From Desulfobacca_B sp046538075 (GTDB taxonomy: Bacteria > Desulfobacterota > Desulfobaccia > Desulfobaccales > Desulfobaccaceae): a stretch of DNA of 64,000 nt. The DNA lies in the NCBI GenBank assembly GCA_046538075.1, contig JBKHJN010000002.1, forward strand, positions 51,915 to 115,914, written 5' to 3'. Position 1 is the first letter of the stretch. Each line of letters opens with the position of its first letter. The notes under the pieces were generated by a model that saw only the letters and a program-made list of their open reading frames with translations, searched no databases and was not told where the DNA came from. Both the position numbers and the translations under genes were made by a program. Below are positions 49,954 to 59,159 of the stretch, piece by piece.

Positions 49954-51828
49954 ATGGCTTTACCAATACGAAGGGTGCTTTTCATCGAACCCAGGGCTCC
50001 TCGAGCGCATATCTTCAGTCGAGTAGTGATCCCCCGTTTGGGGTGCGTCTTATTGGGTACTATTCTCAAGCGCCAAGGTCTGGAAGTAAAGGTAATTATT
50101 GAGGAAATTAATAGTCCTGATCTAGACCAGCTCGATTTCCAGCCCGATCTAGTGTGCGTTTCTTCAATCACCTCCACTATTCCCAGGGCTTTTCTGCTGG
50201 CCGACTATTACCGTCAACGGGGAATACCAGTGGTTATGGGTGGGCCTCACTCTTCCTTTTTGCCGGCCGAAAGTCTGGAACATGCCGATTATGTGGTGAG
50301 CGGCGAGGGAGATGAGGCCTTGCCGGAATTGATAGCCGCCCTCAATGCCGGCAGCGGCTTTGAGTCGATTGCTAATCTTAATTTTCATCAAGGAGAAGAG
50401 CTCCAAATAAATCCGCGCCGCCCCTATATTGAAGATCTGGACACCCTGCCGATTCCGGACTACTCGGTGATTCACGGTTGGCGACCCGGTAAACAACGAT
50501 ATGTCTCTATTGCCACCTCCCGGGGTTGCCCCTTTAATTGCCGTTTCTGTTCGGTGATCCAGATGTTTGGACGCCGCTTCCGCTATAACTCAGTGGACCG
50601 CATCGTTGAGGAAGTTAGTCTGAACGGGGTTCAGAGCCAACATATGTTTTTTTGTGATGATAATTTTACCGTCAACCGGGAACGCATTAAAAGTTTGCTG
50701 GAGCGGATGCTGTCGCTGGGGCTGAATGTAGAATGGAGTGCCCAGGTCCGGGTGGAGGCCGCCCGGGACCCGGAACTTTTAGAACTGATGGCCAGAAGCG
50801 GCTGCTATATTGTCTTTGTCGGTCTGGAGTCGATCAATCCGGCCACCCTCAAGGCCTACAACAAATCCCAGACGGTGGAAGACATTCGGGATTGTGTCAT
50901 CAATTTCCACCGGGCGGGGATCAAAGTCCACGGCATGTTTGTCTTCGGCTCAGAAGAGGATGATACCCAGTTGATCAAGGATACGGTAAAATTTTCCCGC
51001 CGCCTGGATCTGGATTCATTACAATATCTTATTCTGACCCCGTTGCCGGGCACCCCGGTTTATGACGAATTGGAAGCCCAGAATCGCATCATCTGTCGCG
51101 ACTGGAGCCGTTACGATGCTCACCATACTGTGTTTTTGCCCCGCCAGATGACTCCCTACGAATTGCAATGGGAAACCTTTAAGGCCATGAAGCGGTTCTA
51201 TAGCTGGCCTTCGGCAATGAGGCGCTTAATCAGGCGGGATTACTTTATGGCGATGCTCAAGGTCCATGGCCGCCTGCATCTTAAGCGGGCCTTTTATGAA
51301 AAGCGGGGATATTTCCGGCAGCTTAAGGATCAATTGTTCAGCCGGGCCCAGCAATTGCGGACATACCTCCCCCGCCATCGCCGCATCCGCCGGATCGGCA
51401 TTCCAGAAGACATCTGGCAACTTTCCGCCTGGGAAACCGGCCCCCGGGAATTTCTCCTGCGCTTCTTAGAACGGCTGGGAGTTGAAGTCGTCAGAGAAGG
51501 CAAAGCTGATCTACCAGTCTCAGAGCTCGAAGGCGATAACGGTCAAGTCGCGGCGCTGGTGGCGGAAATTAACAATCTTCAAGAAAAGGTTGATCTGGTG
51601 CTATTGCCATTCTGGCAGGGACTGGAAGACTTCCGGCAAAAAGCCAAGGATTGGCATCAAGATCTGGGCAATCGGCTCACTTCATGGCGTCAGACCGTAG
51701 CCATCGATTTTGATCGCGGTTCGTTTTACAATGTTTGCATGCAGTTAGGGCTGTGCTTCAAAGCCCGCCCGCGCCGCATCCGGCGCATCTATTTTCAGAC
51801 CCTGGGAGAGGTTGGAACCCAGGTCTGA
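49954..51828 (+). CDS. B12-binding-domain radical SAM protein
   Basis: A 624-residue protein with an N-terminal cobalamin-binding-type Rossmann domain (about 1-140: RVVIPRLGCVLLGTILKRQG, VVMGGPHSSFLPAESLEHAD), then a radical SAM core with the [4Fe-4S] ligands Cys192, Cys196, Cys199 (SRGCPFNCRFCS) and FCDDNFTVNRERIKSLLERM, and a C-terminal extension of about 190 residues that is strongly basic at first and ends PRRIRRIYFQTLGE. The canonical B12 DxHxxG loop is not evident, so cobalamin binding is uncertain. The reaction is unknown. A strong terminator follows; the gene is a single unit. Confidence 0.87.
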   Translation: MALPIRRVLFIEPRAPRAHIFSRVVIPRLGCVLLGTILKRQGLEVKVIIEEINSPDLDQLDFQPDLVCVSSITSTIPRAFLLADYYRQRGIPVVMGGPHSSFLPAESLEHADYVVSGEGDEALPELIAALNAGSGFESIANLNFHQGEELQINPRRPYIEDLDTLPIPDYSVIHGWRPGKQRYVSIATSRGCPFNCRFCSVIQMFGRRFRYNSVDRIVEEVSLNGVQSQHMFFCDDNFTVNRERIKSLLERMLSLGLNVEWSAQVRVEAARDPELLELMARSGCYIVFVGLESINPATLKAYNKSQTVEDIRDCVINFHRAGIKVHGMFVFGSEEDDTQLIKDTVKFSRRLDLDSLQYLILTPLPGTPVYDELEAQNRIICRDWSRYDAHHTVFLPRQMTPYELQWETFKAMKRFYSWPSAMRRLIRRDYFMAMLKVHGRLHLKRAFYEKRGYFRQLKDQLFSRAQQLRTYLPRHRRIRRIGIPEDIWQLSAWETGPREFLLRFLERLGVEVVREGKADLPVSELEGDNGQVAALVAEINNLQEKVDLVLLPFWQGLEDFRQKAKDWHQDLGNRLTSWRQTVAIDFDRGSFYNVCMQLGLCFKARPRRIRRIYFQTLGEVGTQV

Positions 51829-51854
51829 TCACCTATTTTGGCTGCCGGCTTTCT

Positions 51855-51889
51855 AAGGCACAGTCCCATTCGGCTGTGCCTTATTTTTT
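51855..51889 (+). terminator. Intrinsic terminator after the radical SAM gene
   Basis: AAGGCACAG (51855-51863) and CTGTGCCTT (51874-51882) form a 9-base-pair stem followed by ATTTTTT. A textbook terminator. Confidence 0.88.
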
Positions 51890-51917
51890 GGGTAGTTTTT
51901 TTGATTAAAGCCAGGGC

Positions 51918-52565
51918 CTAGCCGATAATAAAATTATAGATGGGGACGATAATCGGGTCAAAATACGGACTGAATAATTTTAAATCATAGATCCGGTCCA
52001 ATAGTAAGATGCCGATCAGGACATAGGGGCCGAGCGACTCGAAGGCTTTCTTGAGCCCATCAAATTTTCCGGTCAGCAGCTCCGAGATGATATAAGAGGC
52101 AGCCAGCGGCGGCAGCGGCAGCAGGTTATAAACCGCCACGGTGATATTGACGGCGATCACCCCCAGGAATAAGTGGGGATCAATGTTGATGATACTCATT
52201 AAGATGATAAAGCTGGCAGCGATGCCAGCTATCGCCAGATTGGCGATGGGTCCGGCAAACCTGGTGATCACAGTGTATAATCTGGGGTACTCGAACTTCC
52301 CGGGATCTATGGCGACCTGGCGGGGCCAGCCGAAACCGGCAACCAGAAAAGACAGAGTCCCCAAAGGATCCATATGGAAGAGGAAGAAAAAGTGACCCCG
52401 ATCTTTGGCCCCTTCCCGCCGATCCCCTAAGATGGCGGCCATAAAGGCCTGGGCCTCAGCATTGATGGTGATGGCAAACAAAATCCCCAGAACAAAGGCG
52501 ATCAGGTCTTCGACCACAAAATTCGATAAATTAAAGATATAAGGTACCGGAAACGGACTATCCAT
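51918..52565 (-). CDS. M50/site-2-protease-like membrane protein lacking catalytic residues
   Basis: A 215-218-residue protein with about five to six membrane helices aligned to the compact bacterial/archaeal M50 family. The family position HExxH reads A-E-A-Q-A in ITINAEAQAFMAAILGD, so both zinc histidines are alanine; the later NLLPLPPLDG motif reads NLLPLPPLAAS, so the third ligand Asp is also lost. Other family blocks remain: FHMDPLGTLSFLVAGFGW and RFAGPIANLAIAGIA. It is therefore probably a non-proteolytic pseudoenzyme. Start is ATG 52565 or TTG 52574. No partner gene is coupled to it. Confidence 0.82.
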   Translation of the reverse strand: MDSPFPVPYIFNLSNFVVEDLIAFVLGILFAITINAEAQAFMAAILGDRREGAKDRGHFFFLFHMDPLGTLSFLVAGFGWPRQVAIDPGKFEYPRLYTVITRFAGPIANLAIAGIAASFIILMSIINIDPHLFLGVIAVNITVAVYNLLPLPPLAASYIISELLTGKFDGLKKAFESLGPYVLIGILLLDRIYDLKLFSPYFDPIIVPIYNFIIG

Positions 52566-52733
52566 TACTCCCAACCGTTAGTTTGATCAACACTTTCTGG
52601 TGTCATAAATAAGCGAAGGTAGGAGGGCATTTCCTCCTACCTTCGGTTGCAGGTTAATATAAATAACCTCCAAGCGGCTATCTACTCACCCCTGAATTAT
52701 ACACTAGGTTAGCGGGGAAGCAGAAACCGGCGA

Positions 52734-54041
52734 TTATTCACCCGCTGCCATCGGCCGCTTGGCCAGCCGACAGACGACAACACCGATGATCAGCACCAGG
52801 GCGGACAGAATAAAGGCCCAGGTCAATTTGCCGGTAAGGTCTTCGATGGTACCGGCTAGTCTGGCCATGAAGAAGCCCAGACCCCAGCCCAGGAACACCA
52901 GACCATAGTTCATGCCCAGGTTTTTGGGGCCATAGAAGTCGGCGGTATAGGACGGCAACAGCGACAGACCGCCGCCATACTGCCAGTAAGCAATGCCCAC
53001 CGCCAGGAATAACAGGAATATGCTGCCGGTGGAAATGACCCAAGGCATGAGGAACAGACAGAGGGCGGAAACCAGGCAGTTTAAGGTATAAGCGTTATCC
53101 CGCCCGATGATGTCGGAATACTTACCGGTGCCAATCCGGCCGGCGGCGTTCACCAGACCGCCGTAGGAGGCTAAAATCCAGGCATTGGCTATCAGGAATG
53201 GGGAACCTTTGGCAGCTTTACCCAGAATCGGCGCGGCGTTGGCAATGATCAACAGACCCGACTGGGTGGTGGCGATAAACAGGAAGACCAGGGCATAGAA
53301 CTGCCAGGTCTTGACTATTTCAGAAGGGGCCCAGTCAATAATGGTCAGGGCCGGCTTAGCTCCGGCGGTGACCGGTGGCGCCGGGGGCACATAGCCCGGT
53401 TCCGGCCAGGCCAGCATTAACCCGGCAACGATGGTGACCGCCGCAAACCAGATCCCCAACCAGATAAAGCTGCCGGTCAGACCGGTAGCTCTGATCAGGA
53501 ATTCCGCCAGGGGCGAAATATACAAGGCGGCGCCGCCGTAACCGCTGACCACCAGACCGGCCACTAACCCCCGCTGATGCGGGCCGAACCATTTCAGGGC
53601 CGCTGGAGTGGGCGCGGCATAGCCGATGCCCATGCCGATACCGCCGAAAATCCCGAAGCCGATGATCAAGCCAGCATAACTCTTGGCCAATCCAGCAATG
53701 ATACAACCGAGGGCCAAAAACAGGCCGCCAGTGATGGCCCCTACCTTGGGCCCTAATTTATCCTGGATACGACCACCGGGAATCATTAATAAGGCGAAAA
53801 TAATGACACAGAGAGAAAACGGAGTGGAAGCCTGAGCGGCAGAGAGGTATTCCCAACCGGGGAATTCCGGGATGGGCTGCCCCACCATCTCAAGCATGAG
53901 CCTTCCTTCTTGCATGGGTACCTTCATATGCTTGACCCACACACTCCAGGCATAGAGAATACCCAAACACAAGTTAATGGCAGTCCCTGAAAAGACCACG
54001 CGCCAAGCTTTTGCTGGAACTTTACCTACCGGAGCTGTCAT
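52734..54041 (-). CDS. OFA-family (oxalate/formate antiporter-like) MFS transporter
   Basis: A 435-residue MFS permease with 12 helices. Marks of the OFA branch are RVVFSGTAINLCLGILYAWS in helix 1, MIPGGRIQDKLGPKVGAITG (motif A), GIGMGIGYAAPTPAALKWF and YWQYGGGLSLLPSYTADFYG. Members carry small carboxylates such as oxalate, formate, lactate or pyruvate; the substrate here cannot be told. The loop between helices 6 and 7 contains a proline-rich segment (PPAPPVTAGAKPA). ATG 54041 follows AGAGGAGG. A 160-base gap separates it from the S2P-like gene. Confidence 0.88.
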   Translation of the reverse strand: MTAPVGKVPAKAWRVVFSGTAINLCLGILYAWSVWVKHMKVPMQEGRLMLEMVGQPIPEFPGWEYLSAAQASTPFSLCVIIFALLMIPGGRIQDKLGPKVGAITGGLFLALGCIIAGLAKSYAGLIIGFGIFGGIGMGIGYAAPTPAALKWFGPHQRGLVAGLVVSGYGGAALYISPLAEFLIRATGLTGSFIWLGIWFAAVTIVAGLMLAWPEPGYVPPAPPVTAGAKPALTIIDWAPSEIVKTWQFYALVFLFIATTQSGLLIIANAAPILGKAAKGSPFLIANAWILASYGGLVNAAGRIGTGKYSDIIGRDNAYTLNCLVSALCLFLMPWVISTGSIFLLFLAVGIAYWQYGGGLSLLPSYTADFYGPKNLGMNYGLVFLGWGLGFFMARLAGTIEDLTGKLTWAFILSALVLIIGVVVCRLAKRPMAAGE

Positions 54042-54436
54042 ACAATCCTCCTCTGCTGGTAGAAAAAAGTCAAAAACCAGTTACCGAAAATTATAAAATA
54101 ATAACAGTTTTTCCCCCGCCCCTTGAGATAATGAGTACAATCACACACCTCCTTTCCAGGGGACCGTCTAGCTTTAAAAAATTTTGTTTTGCAAGATGAC
54201 TGCCACCCACTAGGAAAAGCCAGTTTAAATTTTTTAATGTAAATTTATATTTAGTGACAACAGCTTGGAATTTTGAACACAAAGCTTCTCTGGCACTGGA
54301 GCTCAGAACCAGGCAATTTAGGGGATATTTTCCCCTTCTGGAGGGGCAATATACCCCTTAAGAAATTATTAAGGGATGGCTGGCCAAATCAGCTTAAAAA
54401 TCAAAAAGTTGCTGATCATAGTCCCTGGTTGGCCGT
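54042..54436. other. AT-rich gap between the MFS transporter and hemL
   Basis: 395 bases without a supported gene. The leftward side carries the transporter ribosome site and AT-rich sequence with a TATAAT-like box at 54095-54090 but no matching -35. No terminator with a T-run follows hemL. Confidence 0.4.
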
Positions 54437-55717
54437 TTACCACCCGGACCAAACCTTGCGGACTGCGGCTATCGTGGCTTCCAACTGTTTTTGGCCGTGG
54501 GCCAGGGAGATAAACCAGGCCTCGAACTGGGAAGGCGGCAGATAGATCCCCTGGGCCAGCAGCCCTTGGAAAAAACGCCGGAAGCGGCCCAGATCGCTGG
54601 ACTGGGCCGCGGCCAGGTTGGTCACCGGGCGGTCGGTGAAAAACACGGTCAGCATGGAGCCGACCCGATTAATGCTTACTGGCACGCCAGCCGCCGCCGC
54701 CTGCTGGAGCTCAGTCTCCAGATAACGGCCTTTGTCCTCCAGGTCTTGGTAAACTCCGGGTTGCCGGAGAATGTTCAAGGTTGCCAGTCCGGCGGCCACC
54801 GCCAACGGGTTGCCCGACAGGGTGCCGGCCTGATAAATCGGTCCACTGGGAGCCATCTGGGCCATGATCTGCTGCCGGCCGCCATAGGCCCCTACCGGCA
54901 GGCCGCCGCCGATGATCTTGCCCAGACAGGTGAGATCCGGGATTACCCCGTAGCGGCCCTGGGCTCCCTCCCAGGCCACCCGGAAGCCGGTGATAACTTC
55001 ATCAAAGATCAGAGTGATGCCGTGCTCATTACAGAGCTGCCGCAGACCCGGCAAAAATTCTGGTGCGGGGGCGACCACCCCCATATTTCCGGCCACCGGC
55101 TCCACGATCAGCGCGGCGATCTGTCCCGGATTCTGCAAAATGGCCTGCCGGACAGCCTCCAGGTCATTGTAGGGCACGGAAATGGTCAATTCGGCGATGG
55201 CTGCCGGAATCCCCGGGCTGCCGGGGATGCCCTGGGTGAGGATGCCGCTGCCCGCCTGCACCAGCAAGGTATCCGCATGGCCGTGATAGCCGCCGTCAAA
55301 TTTGATGATCTTGGGGCGTCCGGTATATCCCCGGGCCAACCGCAGGGCGCTCATCGCCGCCTCAGTCCCGGAATTGACCAGGCGTACCATCTCCAGGCCC
55401 GGGACTGCCTCAACTAACTGCCGGGCCAGTTCTACCTCCCCCGGGGTGGGGGCCCCAAAACTGGTGCCCTGGGCGGCGGCCTGCTGAACCGCCTCTACTA
55501 CCTGGGGGTGGGCATGGCCGACAATCATCGGTCCCCAGGAGCCGACAAAATCCACATAGGCCTGGTCATCAACATCGTAAATGGTTGCCCCCTGGGCGCG
55601 GGCAATAAAGGGCGGACCAAGGTCTACCGCCTGCCAGGCGCGTACCGGGCTGTTGACTCCTCCTGGAATCAGTTGCTGGGCCTGTTGGAATAGCTGTGCA
55701 GAGCGTTGATTTGACAT
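54437..55717 (-). CDS. hemL: Glutamate-1-semialdehyde 2,1-aminomutase
   Basis: HemL converts glutamate-1-semialdehyde to 5-aminolevulinate, the committed tetrapyrrole precursor in the C5 route. The 426-residue class-III PLP aminotransferase has GSWGPMIVGHAHPQVVEAVQ, NSGTEAAMSALRLARGYTGR, the PLP-Asp motif LIFDEVITGFRVAWEGAQ and the Schiff-base lysine in CLGKIIGGGLPVGAYGG. It lies 15 bases downstream of the ahbB-like gene, so heme/siroheme precursor supply and siroheme decarboxylation are co-expressed. Confidence 0.96.
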   Translation of the reverse strand: MSNQRSAQLFQQAQQLIPGGVNSPVRAWQAVDLGPPFIARAQGATIYDVDDQAYVDFVGSWGPMIVGHAHPQVVEAVQQAAAQGTSFGAPTPGEVELARQLVEAVPGLEMVRLVNSGTEAAMSALRLARGYTGRPKIIKFDGGYHGHADTLLVQAGSGILTQGIPGSPGIPAAIAELTISVPYNDLEAVRQAILQNPGQIAALIVEPVAGNMGVVAPAPEFLPGLRQLCNEHGITLIFDEVITGFRVAWEGAQGRYGVIPDLTCLGKIIGGGLPVGAYGGRQQIMAQMAPSGPIYQAGTLSGNPLAVAAGLATLNILRQPGVYQDLEDKGRYLETELQQAAAAGVPVSINRVGSMLTVFFTDRPVTNLAAAQSSDLGRFRRFFQGLLAQGIYLPPSQFEAWFISLAHGQKQLEATIAAVRKVWSGW

Positions 55718-55732
55718 CGTCCCCTGACCGGT

Positions 55733-56260
55733 TTATTTTTTGATTAAAGGTTTCAGATCAATCGGAGGCAGGTTTACAGTTTCGTCGAGGTGATCCCGAA
55801 AATAGCGCATGGTGGTCTTTTTTAATTCCGCGTCGCTGAACAGCAATTCATAATCCTTAACGCCGCTCAGGTCTGCCATCCGCTGGGCGATTTCCTGGCA
55901 TTCCGGCTGGGTGCGGGCGTGAATCATGGTGAACAGATTGTAGGGCCACTTGCCGGTGACCTGGCGTTCGTAGCAATGGGTGACCTCCCTAAAGGAAGCC
56001 ATGATCTTTCCGACCCGGTTGATATCCTGGCGGGGTACGGCCCAGGCCACCATGGCATTGGCATCAAACCCAGATACCCGGTGCCGGATGGTAGCTCCGA
56101 ACCGGCGAATATAACCCCGGGCCATTAGATCGCGGATCGCTTCCATTAACTCGGTTTCACTCAATCCCAGCTGTTGCGCCACCGGCAAAAAGGGCTGGGC
56201 ACAGACCCTTAGATCGATTTGCAGGGCGCGAATTATCCGTTTTTCTAATTCGGTCAGCAT
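55733..56260 (-). CDS. ahbB: AsnC/Lrp-fold siroheme decarboxylase subunit (AhbB-like)
   Basis: A 175-residue protein of the Lrp/AsnC fold: N-terminal helix-turn-helix (LEKRIIRALQIDLRVCAQPF, LGLSETELMEAIRDLMARGY) and a ferredoxin-like domain with VTHCYERQVTGKWPYNLFTM ending in IHA. That HCYxR...WPYNLFTM block is the signature of AhbA/AhbB, which decarboxylate siroheme to didecarboxysiroheme in the alternative heme route of sulfate reducers. Only one subunit is present here. Its start overlaps the modE-like stop by seven bases. AhbA versus AhbB is my best estimate. Confidence 0.85.
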   Translation of the reverse strand: MLTELEKRIIRALQIDLRVCAQPFLPVAQQLGLSETELMEAIRDLMARGYIRRFGATIRHRVSGFDANAMVAWAVPRQDINRVGKIMASFREVTHCYERQVTGKWPYNLFTMIHARTQPECQEIAQRMADLSGVKDYELLFSDAELKKTTMRYFRDHLDETVNLPPIDLKPLIKK

Positions 56261-56622
56261 AAACCAGTGTTTCGCAAACCCAGATGCTGATCAAACCTGC
56301 TTCTGCGGCTGGCTAAAAAAGCTGCCAGTTCTTCTTCCAATTCCTCGAAGGCCTGAAGCAAACGCTGGCTTAAAGGAGTAAGGGTCAATCTCTGCCCCCG
56401 GCCTCTACCGGGCACCTTTTCAACCAGTTTCAGACCCAGCCGATCCTCGGAGGATTTTAACCGGCCCCACGCCGCCCGGTAGGACATCCCCAAATGTCTG
56501 GCGGTTTCCGCCAGGGAACCATAATCCCGAATGCCTTTTAGTAATTCTAGCCGTCCCCGGCCAAAGACAACTTTACCCTCTTTCTCCAGCCAGACCTTAA
56601 AATGGATTTCCAATCCTTCCAT
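56254..56622 (-). CDS. ModE-like winged helix-turn-helix regulator
   Basis: A 122-residue protein matching the N-terminal DNA-binding domain of ModE: VVFGRGRLELLKGIRDYGSL then AETARHLGMSYRAAWGRLKS, with the basic GRGRGQRLTLTPLSQRLLQA wing. The molybdate-binding MOP domains of E. coli ModE are absent, as in many stand-alone members, so it may sense no metal directly. It overlaps ahbB by seven bases and heads a modE-ahbB-hemL operon, an unexpected partner for heme genes. Confidence 0.85.
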   Translation of the reverse strand: MEGLEIHFKVWLEKEGKVVFGRGRLELLKGIRDYGSLAETARHLGMSYRAAWGRLKSSEDRLGLKLVEKVPGRGRGQRLTLTPLSQRLLQAFEELEEELAAFLASRRSRFDQHLGLRNTGLC

Positions 56623-56729
56623 AACAATCCATTTTCTCTGCGATGCTAGCCAACCAGAATCATGCCCTGATAGGATTCTTAAAGATTTATGTTTGTAGAG
56701 TACCGATTTCCGGTCCGTTAGTCAAGCTT

Positions 56730-56757
56730 TTGCGATACCGGTTGCTCCTGGGATAAT
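56730..56757 (+). promoter_or_regulatory. Possible promoter of the lytic transglycosylase gene
   Basis: TTGCGA (56730-56735), 16 bases, GATAAT (56752-56757). Transcription would start near 56764, about 105 bases before the preferred ATG at 56871. Confidence 0.38.
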
Positions 56758-56870
56758 TTGGGCTTGACCTGACCGGGCGGATTTGCTACAGGTGTAGTCG
56801 GGCTGCAATGGGAAGGCAAACTGGCTTTACCTGCGGCCCAATATTGCAGACCGGAGAACCTTCTTCCCCG

Positions 56871-57515
56871 ATGATTACCAACCGGTGCCGAAGACTGATC
56901 AGGGCCGCACTTCTCTGCTTAGGCTTGATCCTGATGGTGAAAGTGCCAGCTCTGGAGGCCAAACCAGGCATCCCCAAATGTATCCGGGTCTGCAAAAAAG
57001 GGGTGATCTACTATTACTTTTCCACCCGGGAGAGAGATGCGGCTGCTGATTATTTCCAACCCGCGGCCCGGATTTCGACGCCGCCTCGATCCCGCGCCCG
57101 GCGGTTATCGCGCCAGGAAGTGGAGCATTTAATCAAAGAGGCCAGCCGCCAGAATAAGTTACCGCCGTCTTTAATCAAAGCGGTGATTCGGGTCGAATCG
57201 AACTTTAATCCTGCCGCCACTTCCCCTAAAGGGGCGATGGGGATGATGCAACTGATGCCCGAAACTGCGGCTGATTTACAGGTATCAGACCCTTATGACA
57301 GTGAGGAGAATATTCTGGCCGGCAGCCGCTATCTGCGGATGTTGTTAAACAAATTTAATTTCCAACTCCCTTTGGCGCTGGCGGCCTACAACGCCGGTCC
57401 GCAGCGGGTCAGTAAGTCCCAGCAGGTCCCGCCGATAAAGGAAACCCAGGCCTTTGTAAGGGATGTTTGTGTCAATTTTTTGAAATATGATCAACAGGAT
57501 GCAAAGCACCCCTAA
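56871..57515 (+). CDS. Lytic transglycosylase (Slt/MltC-like SLT domain)
   Basis: A 214-residue exported enzyme that cleaves peptidoglycan glycan strands. ATG 56871 is preferred because the first 30 residues (MITNRCRRLIRAALLCLGLI) form a signal peptide; an ATG at 56808 would put a non-signal tail in front. A short cysteine-containing segment (IPKCIRVCKKGVIYYYF) precedes the SLT domain: VIRVESNFNPAATSPKGAMG with the catalytic Glu, MMQLMPETAADLQV and LALAAYNAGPQRV. Stand-alone gene. Confidence 0.88.
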   Translation: MITNRCRRLIRAALLCLGLILMVKVPALEAKPGIPKCIRVCKKGVIYYYFSTRERDAAADYFQPAARISTPPRSRARRLSRQEVEHLIKEASRQNKLPPSLIKAVIRVESNFNPAATSPKGAMGMMQLMPETAADLQVSDPYDSEENILAGSRYLRMLLNKFNFQLPLALAAYNAGPQRVSKSQQVPPIKETQAFVRDVCVNFLKYDQQDAKHP

Positions 57516-57719
57516 TCCGGGAGCGGCAAGAAAGCAAATCAGTCTGAAGGTATAAATTACCGATTCTGGTTCGAGCTAATTTAAAAACCCAACCATAACA
57601 TTAAGATACCAAAAGAAACCTTTAATCGGCTTCTGTCCTGGACCGGTTCCAGCAGCAAAGCCCAGCACGAGTGATTTCTGATCCTGCCGGCCGGTAACAG
57701 GGCCGTTAAGGAGGCAAAG

Positions 57720-59006
57720 ATGCTGATTTTTATTAGCGACCTCCACTTAGTAGATGGTACTGCCGGGGAACACAATGTCCCCAGCCGGGCCTTCGGCTAC
57801 TTCTTTCAAGATGTAGCGGCCAGCGCCACCCCCCGGACCGAGGAAATCAAACTGGTTTTTCTGGGTGATATCTTTGATCTGATACGCACCGAAAAGTGGT
57901 TTGATTTTCCGGTGCAAGAAAGACCCTGGGGCTCAAATGAACCCCAAATTGAGGCCCACGCCAACAGCATCTTTGAGGCCATCAAAAATCACCCTGAAAA
58001 CCAGCAAACCTATGGGCTGCTGAGCGGCAGCCTGAAAGACCGGTTTGGCCTGCCGGTAGAACCGCAGAGGATTTACATCCCCGGCAACCATGACCGGCTG
58101 TGCAACAAATATCCCAGTCTGAGGGCTAAAGTCAGCGATTTTTTGCACCTCCAGCACGACCCGGACCAGCCCTTTGCCTACAACTTTCAAGATGTTGATT
58201 ACGGAGTCTTCGCCCGCCACGGCCATGAGTTCGATAAATATAACTATGAAGGGGGAAAGTCTTACACTCATCAGGATTATTTGCGGGTGCCGATCGGCGA
58301 CCCGATCACCACTGAACTGGTGGCCAAGATGCCTTATAAGATGACCGAACGGATAGCCACTCTTCCCCTGACTCCCCAGGAGAAGGCCAGATTAAGAAAA
58401 AACTTCGAAGAGATCGAGAATGTCAGACCCCTATCGGCGGTCATCGATTGGCTCCTCTATCAGGTGCGACAACGCCGGTGGCTCAAGGAAGTGATCGAAG
58501 ACGTAGTGGACGAGATCATCAGGGAATTCAATGAACTCGACTTTGTCAAGGGCTGGTATCGGGACCACGACAAATGGACTGACCCGTTCGACGAAGCTGA
58601 CCGCATTCAGGCGGTGCTCTTTCTGTTAGAGCGCTTTAAGATCTTTTCCACTGAAAAAATCACCTCGTTGCTGGCTAAGGCCAAGGACTATTTAGTGAAA
58701 GACGAGTTGTTGGAAGCTGCTCCGGAAGAATACTTGCACCTGGAGCCTCGCATCCGCTATGTGGTCTATGGTCACACGCATGAAGCGCTCACCGTCCCCA
58801 TTCGCACGGTGTTGAGCAACGCCGGGACCGCGGAACATGTTTATCTGAACTCCGGCACCTGGCGGGCTCGGCATCGCCGAGCCATTCGCGATGACTCTTT
58901 CATTACTTGGAAAAACATGACCTATCTGTTTTCTTATCAAGCCGGAGAGCGGGAGGCTGATTTCCCCGTGTTTGAAACCTGGACCGGTGGTTTGAAGACC
59001 ATTTAG
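57720..59006 (+). CDS. Calcineurin-like metallophosphoesterase
   Basis: A 428-residue two-metal phosphoesterase. The metal motifs are complete: Asp7/His9 in MLIFISDLHL, LVFLGDIFDL, YIPGNHDRL, ARHGHEFDKY and the terminal VYGHTHEAL. A long helical insertion (about residues 180-310) separates the fourth and fifth motifs. Substrate unknown; UDP-diacylglucosamine hydrolases (LpxH) share the motifs but are shorter. ATG 57720 follows TAAGGAGG. No coupled neighbour. Confidence 0.88.
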   Translation: MLIFISDLHLVDGTAGEHNVPSRAFGYFFQDVAASATPRTEEIKLVFLGDIFDLIRTEKWFDFPVQERPWGSNEPQIEAHANSIFEAIKNHPENQQTYGLLSGSLKDRFGLPVEPQRIYIPGNHDRLCNKYPSLRAKVSDFLHLQHDPDQPFAYNFQDVDYGVFARHGHEFDKYNYEGGKSYTHQDYLRVPIGDPITTELVAKMPYKMTERIATLPLTPQEKARLRKNFEEIENVRPLSAVIDWLLYQVRQRRWLKEVIEDVVDEIIREFNELDFVKGWYRDHDKWTDPFDEADRIQAVLFLLERFKIFSTEKITSLLAKAKDYLVKDELLEAAPEEYLHLEPRIRYVVYGHTHEALTVPIRTVLSNAGTAEHVYLNSGTWRARHRRAIRDDSFITWKNMTYLFSYQAGEREADFPVFETWTGGLKTI

Positions 59007-59159
59007 CCCAGCCTTCACCTTGAGTCTGGAATAATTTGCTAGTTTGCGTCCCTTTGGTTAAAATCAACTCTAATGTCTAGCCGGCTCCGCATTCCTAGGT
59101 TGGATAATTATGCTGACTTTTAGCATAAATCGGTAACAGCGAACCTAACGGAACCTGAG

